NCBI GenBank assembly: GCA_903878085.1 | Contig: CAIRGJ010000014.1 | Location: forward strand, 1 to 38,565 | Length of the DNA: 38,565 bases | DNA from: an uncultured Hyphomicrobiales bacterium | Lineage (GTDB): Bacteria > Pseudomonadota > Alphaproteobacteria > Rhizobiales > Xanthobacteraceae | Direction of reading: 5' to 3' | Shown here: positions 33,431 to 38,565 of the stretch, piece by piece | Layout: every line of letters begins with the position of its first letter | How positions within the stretch are numbered: position 1 is the first letter of the stretch | Position numbers and translations under genes: made by a program | Notes under the pieces: generated by a model | Database searches by the model: none | Told to the model about the DNA's origin: nothing | What the model saw: the letters and a program-made list of their open reading frames with translations, nothing else

Positions 33431-33461
33431 GGACGCGAGCGCCAACGCGGCGCCCGCGTCC
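33431..33461 (-). promoter_or_regulatory. Strong stem-loop between the Liv-type binding-protein gene and livH
   Basis: GGACGCG (33431-33437) pairs with CGCGTCC (33455-33461) and inside it GCGCC (33439-33443) pairs with GGCGC (33449-33453), with one A/C mismatch and a 5-base loop. It begins 7 bases after the binding-protein stop and lacks a T-tract, so it more likely stabilises the upstream message than ends transcription. It parallels the stem-loop at 23857. Confidence 0.65.
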
Positions 33462-33468
33462 TGGTGTC

Positions 33469-34710
33469 CTAGGCGAAGACGCAGGCGTTTTGCGCCTTGG
33501 TCGGGTTGATGACCTCAAGCGGCTCATTTGCATTGGGGATAGCCGCGCCGAGCGCGAGGAAGTCCCATTTGTCCTTGGCCTGGCCTTTTGGCCTGACCGA
33601 GAACGGGTACGCTTCCTGGATCAGTTGGTGATCCCATGCGCGGAAATAGCCCTTGCGCGCCTTGAGAATATCGAACTGCGTTTCCTTCTCGAAGTAGGCG
33701 ATCAGCTTTTCGGTGTCGGTCGATTTGGTCTCGTTCATGGCTTGCGCCATCATCTTGAGCGAGACGTATTCGATCCAGGCATGGTTCTCCGGCGGCTTGC
33801 CGTTGCGCTTGATGAATTCCGCGACGAAGGCCTTCGAAGCCGGCACCTCAGAGGTGTGATACCAGACCGTCGGCCAAGTGCCGCTCAGGTTGCCTTCGCC
33901 GGCGGCCCAAGCGTCGGCGGTGTTGAGGTTGAAGCCGACGATCGGGAAGGGCAGACCGAATTCGGCGTATTGCTTGATCAGGTTGGTGACCTGATTGCCG
34001 GCCAGATTTGAACAGACAATGTCGGGCTTCGCCTGACGGATTTTCAGCAGATAGGGGCTGAAATCGGTGACGTCGGTCGCGACCAGTTCGTCGCCGATCG
34101 GATTGCCGCCATTGGCGGCGAAGAAGGCATTGGCGGCGCCGCGCAAGTCATGGCCGAACAGATAATCGGCCGTCAACGTGTAGAATTTCTTGCCCTTCAT
34201 CATGTTGTCGCGCACCAGCGCCTTGCCGACGGCGTTGACCATGACGGTGCTCGGGATGTCGACGTGGAAGGTGTAGCGGTTGCAATTCTTGCCGCGCAGC
34301 GCGTCGGAACGGGCGCCGATTTGCATGAACAGCTTTTTGTTGCGGGCAGCAACCTGCATGATTGTGGCGGCGGAGGCCGAGTTGATCTCGCCCATCAGCA
34401 CGGTGGCCCCGTCCTGCTCCAGCATACGTTGGGCCTTGGTCGCGGCGGTCGCCGGGTTGACCGAGTCTTCCGACGTGATGTCCAGTTGGCGGCCCATGAC
34501 GCCGCCGGCTTTGTTGATTTCTTCCTCGGCCTGTTTGAGGCCGAGTTGCGCGTAGGCGCCAAGCGCGCCGAGGAAGCCGGTCAAAGGCGTGAGATGGCCG
34601 ATTTTGATCTTGTCGGTCTGGCCGCTGACGATCGACGGAAATCCGATGGCGGCCGCGCCGGCAAATGCGGCGCCGGTTTTCAATACAGTTCGCCTGTTGG
34701 TGCTGGTCAT
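33469..34710 (-). CDS. Branched-chain-amino-acid-type ABC transporter substrate-binding protein, Tat leader
   Basis: A 413-residue periplasmic binding protein of the LivJ/peripla_BP_6 type. Its leader is twin-arginine-like (NRRTVLKTG, then a hydrophobic stretch ending near SGQTD). The mature part begins KIKIGHLTPLTGFLGALGAY, the usual family opening, and contains QRMLEQDGATVLMGE and the hinge segment QAKPDIVCSNLAGNQ. ATG 34710 is chosen since GGGAGGG lies about 7 bases upstream; the open frame continues to 34767 without support. It feeds LivH and the LivMGF fusion. Such proteins bind amino acids, aromatic acids, amides or urea; the ligand is unknown. Confidence 0.91.
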   Translation of the reverse strand: MTSTNRRTVLKTGAAFAGAAAIGFPSIVSGQTDKIKIGHLTPLTGFLGALGAYAQLGLKQAEEEINKAGGVMGRQLDITSEDSVNPATAATKAQRMLEQDGATVLMGEINSASAATIMQVAARNKKLFMQIGARSDALRGKNCNRYTFHVDIPSTVMVNAVGKALVRDNMMKGKKFYTLTADYLFGHDLRGAANAFFAANGGNPIGDELVATDVTDFSPYLLKIRQAKPDIVCSNLAGNQVTNLIKQYAEFGLPFPIVGFNLNTADAWAAGEGNLSGTWPTVWYHTSEVPASKAFVAEFIKRNGKPPENHAWIEYVSLKMMAQAMNETKSTDTEKLIAYFEKETQFDILKARKGYFRAWDHQLIQEAYPFSVRPKGQAKDKWDFLALGAAIPNANEPLEVINPTKAQNACVFA

Positions 34711-34887
34711 TTGGTTTCCCTCCCGGAAAGATGCTGTTTGCGCCGTTACCCTCCAATTCCCGCGCATGCGAGGATGTGAGAGACGTTTTTTTATTGTTGG
34801 AGATATTTCAGGAGAGGCGGGACGGAGTCAACGCCAAAAGCGGGAGTTTCGCGCCGTAACCCGCTGTGTGGTGCACAAACGGGAGGG

Positions 34888-35766
34888 TTACTTAGCCGCG
34901 CCGAAACCCGCAGAAAGCCGCTCCGCCGCCGCCTGTACGATTTTAGCCCGGCTTTGCAGAGCCTGGTTCGACATGCGCCAGATCGGCCCTGAAATTCCCA
35001 ATGCACCGACAATCTGGCCGGTGAAGTCCTTCACCGGCACCGCCACGCAGCGGACCTCGGCGTTAAATTCGCCGTCATCGACGGCGATCCCGCTGCGCCG
35101 GATCTCGGCGACCTCGCGCAGCAGCACGGGAATGTCGGTAATCGACTTCTCGGTCGATGGCTTCATATCGACGCGCGCGAGGAAACGCTCGAGCTGGTCG
35201 GGCCGCAATGAGGCGAGGATAACCTTGCCGAGCGCGGTGCAGTGCGCCGGCCGCACGACGCCGACGCGATCGGTAAGCTGGAATGCGCCCGGACCGCTGG
35301 TGCGGGCGATTACCACGACGGCGTCGCCCATGCGCACCGCAAAATGGCTGCTTTCGCCGGTGTCGCGCGACAGGTCCTCCAGGACCGGGGTCGCGACGTT
35401 GACCATCTCGATCTCGTCGAGGGCGCTGGCGGCGAGCGCGAACAGCGGCCGGCCGACGCGGTAGCGCTTGGAATCCTTCTCCTGGCGAATGTAACCCAGA
35501 GAAACCATGGTTTTAGCGAGGTGGAAGGTCGTGGAATTGTGCAGACCCACCAGCTTGCTGAGGTCGGCAAGGCCGATTCCCTCACGGTGGCGCGCCACTT
35601 CCTCGAGGATTGCGAAGGCGCGGCCGAGCGACTGCACGCCGACGCGCTGCCGGTCCTCGGCGTCGTCGTCGATATCGGGCTGCAACGGCTCCACCAGCCG
35701 GGCGATCGGCGCCTTGGCCGGAGCCGAGGGCTTCTCGACAGCTTTCGTTTTGGTTCGCGGTCTCAC
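34888..35766 (-). CDS. IclR-family transcriptional regulator
   Basis: A regulator of about 292 residues with an N-terminal winged helix-turn-helix (QSLGRAFAILEEVARH, then LADLSKLVGLHNSTTFHLAKTMVSLGYI) and a C-terminal ligand-binding IclR domain (RPAHCTALGKVILA; DDGEFNAEVRCVAVPV; GALGISGP). A basic, Pro/Ala-rich tail of about 40 residues precedes the DNA-binding domain. GTG 35766 is preferred because GGAGA lies 7 bases upstream; a GTG at 35784 is possible but has no ribosome site. It lies between the aldehyde dehydrogenase and transporter genes on the same strand and probably controls one or both; the palindromes at 37355 and 37427 are candidate sites. Confidence 0.9.
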   Translation of the reverse strand: MRPRTKTKAVEKPSAPAKAPIARLVEPLQPDIDDDAEDRQRVGVQSLGRAFAILEEVARHREGIGLADLSKLVGLHNSTTFHLAKTMVSLGYIRQEKDSKRYRVGRPLFALAASALDEIEMVNVATPVLEDLSRDTGESSHFAVRMGDAVVVIARTSGPGAFQLTDRVGVVRPAHCTALGKVILASLRPDQLERFLARVDMKPSTEKSITDIPVLLREVAEIRRSGIAVDDGEFNAEVRCVAVPVKDFTGQIVGALGISGPIWRMSNQALQSRAKIVQAAAERLSAGFGAAK

Positions 35767-35849
35767 CGGGTCGTCTCCAGGCACGTCAACGCCACATCAT
35801 GGGCTAACGCGGCGACTTCGTACAACCCCTACGCAATCGCGAAAAGGGC

Positions 35850-37307
35850 TTAGTAATTGAAGAGCACCATGCGCTCTTCAGTCATGTCGCGGATGGAATA
35901 CTTCGGGCCTTCGCGGCCGATGCCGCTGTCCTTGACGCCGCCATAGGCGAGTTGGTCGGTGCGCCAGGTTGAAGAGCCGTTGATGATGACGCCGCCGGTG
36001 CGCAGGCTGCGAACCGCGCGGATCGCCAGTTCGGTTGAGGCGGTGAAGATGCCGGTCTGCAGCCCAAATCGGCTTTCGCTGACGAAGCGGAACACGTCCT
36101 CGATGTCGTCATAGGGCAGAAGGCTGATCACCGGGCCGAACACCTCGTCGCACACGACTTTCATGGTCGGTTTCACGTCAGCAATGACGGTCGGCTCGAT
36201 CTGGGCACCGTGGCGCTTGCCGCCGGTGAGAACGCGGGCGCCAGCGGCGGCGGCTTCGTTGATCCAGCCCTCAACGCGAAGCGCCGCGGCCTCGTCGATC
36301 ACGGTGCCGACGTCGGTCGTCGGGTCGAGCGGGTCGCCGAGCTTGAGCTTTTTCACTTCAGCCACGACCAGATCGACGAATTTGTCGTATTGGCTGCGGT
36401 GCACGTAGACCGTCTGCACCGAAATGCAGCTTTGCCCGGCGAGCCGCATCGAATTCCGTGCGCAAATCGGCGCGGCTTCCGCGATATTGGCGTCGGAATG
36501 CACGATGGTGACGCCATTGCCGCCGAGTTCGAGCGCGACGCGGCGGAGCCCTGAGTTGGCCTTGATCTGGGCGCCGGCGCGCGGCGAGCCGGTGAAGGTG
36601 ATGAAATCGACGCGCGGGTCGCGCACCAGCGCCGGACCCACCGTATCCCCGTACAAAACGTTGAGAAATCCGGCCGGCGTGCCGGCATCGACGAAGATTT
36701 GCGCCAGCGCGTGAATAACCCCCGGGCATTGCGGCGGCGCCTTCAAAACCAGCGCGTTGCCGGCGGCGATCGACGGCGCGATCTTGTGGCAGGCGAGATT
36801 CACCGGCGCGTTGAAGGGGGTTATCCCCGCCACGACGCCGACGGGAAAGCGCAGCATGAAGCAGATCTTGCCGGCGCCCATGGCGCTAGCATCGAGCGGG
36901 ATATGCTCGCCCTCGATGCGCACGGCCTCTTCCGCCGACAATGACAGCGTGTCCTGCGAGCGCACGATCTCGGCCTTGGCGTCTTTGACCGCCTTGCCGG
37001 TCTCCCGCGCCATGATTTCGGCGATGGAATCCGCTCGCTCCACCAATAACTTAGCGGCGCGGCGCAGCAGCGCGGCGCGCTCATAAGCCGGCATCGCGGC
37101 GGCCTTGGCTTTGGCGGCGACAGCGGCATTGAGCGCGTCGTCGAGGTCGGCCTGCGACGAGCGCGGCGCCCGGCAGACGACGGTTTTACGATAGGGATCG
37201 ATGACCTCGTAGGTCTCGGCGGCGTTGCGCCACGCGCCGTTGATCAGCATGGGGATTTCAACCGTAGCCGTGTCGCCCGAGCGTTTTGCAACGGAAAGTT
37301 GGTTCAT
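35850..37307 (-). CDS. Aldehyde dehydrogenase family protein
   Basis: A 485-residue NAD(P)-dependent aldehyde dehydrogenase. Catalytic Cys294 (AGQSCISVQ), general base Glu260 (LELGGNG), Asn166 (TPFNAP) and the FTGSPRAG cofactor turn (238-245) are present. The C-terminal segment contains the usual GGVKDSGIGREG. It converts an aldehyde to its acid; the group resembles lactaldehyde/glyceraldehyde-type enzymes, but the substrate is unknown. ATG 37307 is chosen because GGGAG lies about 7 bases upstream; an in-frame ATG at 37340 is less supported. It is divergent from the TIM-barrel gene. Confidence 0.92.
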   Translation of the reverse strand: MNQLSVAKRSGDTATVEIPMLINGAWRNAAETYEVIDPYRKTVVCRAPRSSQADLDDALNAAVAAKAKAAAMPAYERAALLRRAAKLLVERADSIAEIMARETGKAVKDAKAEIVRSQDTLSLSAEEAVRIEGEHIPLDASAMGAGKICFMLRFPVGVVAGITPFNAPVNLACHKIAPSIAAGNALVLKAPPQCPGVIHALAQIFVDAGTPAGFLNVLYGDTVGPALVRDPRVDFITFTGSPRAGAQIKANSGLRRVALELGGNGVTIVHSDANIAEAAPICARNSMRLAGQSCISVQTVYVHRSQYDKFVDLVVAEVKKLKLGDPLDPTTDVGTVIDEAAALRVEGWINEAAAAGARVLTGGKRHGAQIEPTVIADVKPTMKVVCDEVFGPVISLLPYDDIEDVFRFVSESRFGLQTGIFTASTELAIRAVRSLRTGGVIINGSSTWRTDQLAYGGVKDSGIGREGPKYSIRDMTEERMVLFNY

Positions 37308-37354
37308 TATCGCACTCCCGGAAGAGGTAAAACTGATCAATCGGTCTTGCTGCG

Positions 37355-37369
37355 GAGGGTATTACCCTC
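37355..37369. promoter_or_regulatory. 15-base palindrome in the ALDH/TIM-barrel divergent region
   Basis: GAGGGTA-T-TACCCTC is a perfect inverted repeat located 48 bases upstream of the aldehyde dehydrogenase start. Size and symmetry fit a dimeric repressor site such as that of an IclR protein. A half-site-like GTTACCCTCC occurs upstream of the Liv-type binding-protein gene (34745-34754). No binding data can be inferred beyond this. Confidence 0.35.
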
Positions 37370-37426
37370 ACCGGAGCGGAATGTTTTTGCGGCACGTGCT
37401 CCGTCGCGCCGGCAACCATATCACCC

Positions 37427-37442
37427 GGCATTCTGGAATGCC
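37427..37442. promoter_or_regulatory. 16-base palindrome in the ALDH/TIM-barrel divergent region
   Basis: GGCATTC-TG-GAATGCC is a perfect 7+7 inverted repeat in the same 247-base divergent spacer (37308-37554). Its ATTC/GAAT core recalls IclR-family operators. No clear -35/-10 boxes were found in the spacer. Confidence 0.35.
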
Positions 37443-37554
37443 AAACGCCAACTCACAATGCCGGATAGCGGTTGACTTGAGGCACCCCAGGTTTATGACT
37501 GGCCGCCGCCGCGAAAAGGCGGCCCGCCACACAGCATCGGAAGGGCGCGCATCA

Positions 37555-38397
37555 GTGACCGGGGAGAGCAGTGCGCACGCGTCGATGTTCGGCGCCAACA
37601 CCTATTCCTATATGCGCTCGCACAGCGCCGAGGCTTGTCTGGCGCGGCTCGCCGATCAGGGCTTCGACGAATTCGAAGTGATGGTGCATCCCGGCCATCT
37701 CTGGCCGTCCGACCTTTCGGCCGGAGAGCGCAGCGCGCTGCGGAACTTCATTGCGCAGCGCGGCCTGAAGCTCGTTTCGCTGAACATGCCGAACATCGAC
37801 ATCAATGTCGCCAGCGCCGCGCCCGGCATGCGCGCTTATTCGCTCAAGCTGCTGACCGACACCGTCCAGCTCGCCGGCGACCTCGGCGCGCGCGGTGTTG
37901 TAATCGGGCCCGGCAAAGCCAACCCGCTGTTTCCCGCCGGCGCTGACGAACTCACCAAGCATTTCTTCGACGCGCTCGATCTGCTGTGTCCGGTCGCAGA
38001 ATCCGCCGGTACCGCGCTGTGGGTCGAGAACATGCCGTTCGCATTCCTGCCGGGGATCGGCGAACTGCTCGCCGCGCTCAAGCAATACGGCAACGATGCC
38101 GTGCGCATCATCTACGACATCCCCAACGCCTATTTCATCGGCGAGGACTTTGTCGATGGTTTGCAGCAATGCCGCCCACTGCTGGAACTCGTTCACCTGT
38201 CGGATACCGGCCGCCAGGCCTATCGTCACGATCCGGTCGGCCTCGGCACGGTTCCCTTCGCGGAGGTGCCGCACGCGCTCGACGCGGTCGGCTACACGGC
38301 AAAGCCGATGCTGGAGATCATCTCGCGCGATCCCGACCGCGACATCATTGCCAGTGCCGCCAAACTCGCGGTACTAGGAATTAAACGTCCTTACTAA
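37555..38397 (+). CDS. Sugar phosphate isomerase/epimerase-like TIM-barrel protein
   Basis: A protein of about 280 residues of the xylose-isomerase-like TIM-barrel family, whose members isomerise, epimerise or cleave sugars and keto acids with a divalent metal. Likely metal residues are Glu158 (WVENMP), Asp188 (IIYDIPNAY), His214 (LVHLSDTG) and Glu254 (MLEII). Start choice is uncertain: GTG 37555 has GGAAGGG about 9 bases upstream, while ATG 37585 (MFGANTYSY) is closer to the domain but lacks a spaced ribosome site. The open frame farther upstream overlaps the divergent ALDH gene and is not coding. The TcuA-like gene follows after 31 bases, suggesting one operon. Confidence 0.85.
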   Translation: MTGESSAHASMFGANTYSYMRSHSAEACLARLADQGFDEFEVMVHPGHLWPSDLSAGERSALRNFIAQRGLKLVSLNMPNIDINVASAAPGMRAYSLKLLTDTVQLAGDLGARGVVIGPGKANPLFPAGADELTKHFFDALDLLCPVAESAGTALWVENMPFAFLPGIGELLAALKQYGNDAVRIIYDIPNAYFIGEDFVDGLQQCRPLLELVHLSDTGRQAYRHDPVGLGTVPFAEVPHALDAVGYTAKPMLEIISRDPDRDIIASAAKLAVLGIKRPY

Positions 38398-38428
38398 CGT
38401 CTGCTCACACAAGAGGCTCTGAAAAGTC

Positions 38429-38565
38429 ATGGCTACAGCGTTACCTAAATCCGCGGATGTCATCGTCGTCGGCGGCGGCAATGCAGCATTCTGCGCCGCC
38501 CTGGCCGCGGCCGAGCAGGGCGTCTCCGTCCTCGTCCTGGAGCGCGCGCCGGAAGACGAATCCGG
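38429..38565 (+). CDS. TcuA-like FAD-dependent dehydrogenase, 3' end missing
   Basis: Only the first 45 residues are in the window. They show the FAD-binding Rossmann start DVIVVGGGNAAFCAALAAAE followed by VLVLERAPE. The GGGNAAFCAALAA form closely recalls tricarballylate dehydrogenase TcuA and related fumarate-reductase-type flavoproteins. The ATG at 38429 follows the epimerase-like gene by 31 bases. Substrate and full domain content cannot be judged from this fragment. Confidence 0.8.
   Translation, partial: MATALPKSADVIVVGGGNAAFCAALAAAEQGVSVLVLERAPEDES

Noticed and set aside
1-38565. CRISPR array, tRNA, rRNA, integrase, transposase or attachment site
   Set aside because: No regularly spaced repeats, tRNA-like cloverleaf with conserved loops, rRNA segments or recombinase motifs were found by reading. 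The only direct repeat of note is the junction duplication at 22783-22901.

Overview
The window is GC-rich, densely coded DNA, most probably from an alphaproteobacterium of the Hyphomicrobiales (Bradyrhizobium/Xanthobacteraceae-like). This is inferred from the periplasmic Mo hydroxylase and Sox genes, the many solute-binding-protein transporters with Tat-type leaders, and overall codon style. No 16S or other phylogenetic marker is present. No tRNA, rRNA, CRISPR, transposase or phage gene was seen, and no gap between genes exceeds about 300 bases.

Layout. 1-5070: end of a SUMT (cobA) gene, an alpha/beta hydrolase gene interrupted by one in-frame stop, an FMN-dependent 2-hydroxy-acid oxidase, and two enolase-superfamily (mandelate racemase/muconate lactonizing) enzymes on the minus strand. 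5212-12497 (+): an orphan NitT/TauT-type binding protein with a terminator-like hairpin, then a periplasmic redox block: two-subunit molybdenum hydroxylase (IorA/IorB type), FccB/SoxF flavoprotein, SoxX, SoxY, SoxZ, SoxA. SoxB, SoxCD and a FccA cytochrome are not in the window, and SoxY lacks the usual GGCGG tail.

12499-18490: an MBL-fold hydrolase and an SDR on the minus strand, then on the plus strand two more SDRs followed by a complete NitT/TauT-type ABC transporter (ATPase, permease, binding protein). These three SDRs share the same replacement of the catalytic tetrad (Asn-Ser-Tyr-Lys becomes Lys-Gly-Ser-Asn), whereas two SDRs further right are canonical.

18504-21667 (-): a URC-type uracil catabolism operon: URC1-like GTP cyclohydrolase II homologue, URC4/DUF1688, and uracil phosphoribosyltransferase. 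21859-29903 (-): a sugar or sugar-acid uptake and oxidation set: SDR, IlvD/Edd dehydratase, SDR, UgpC-type ATPase, Tat-exported binding protein and two permeases. 29953-34710 (-): a branched-chain-amino-acid-type (HAAT) transporter in which LivM, LivG and LivF are one 846-residue polypeptide, plus LivH and a binding protein. 34888-38565: IclR regulator, aldehyde dehydrogenase, a divergent TIM-barrel epimerase-like protein and the start of a TcuA-like flavoprotein.

As a whole this looks like a catabolic region: several importers, each next to oxidoreductases for hydroxy acids, sugar acids, pyrimidines or sulfur compounds. The least explained parts are the Mo hydroxylase/partial Sox block, the three tetrad-altered SDRs with their transporter, and the LivMGF fusion.
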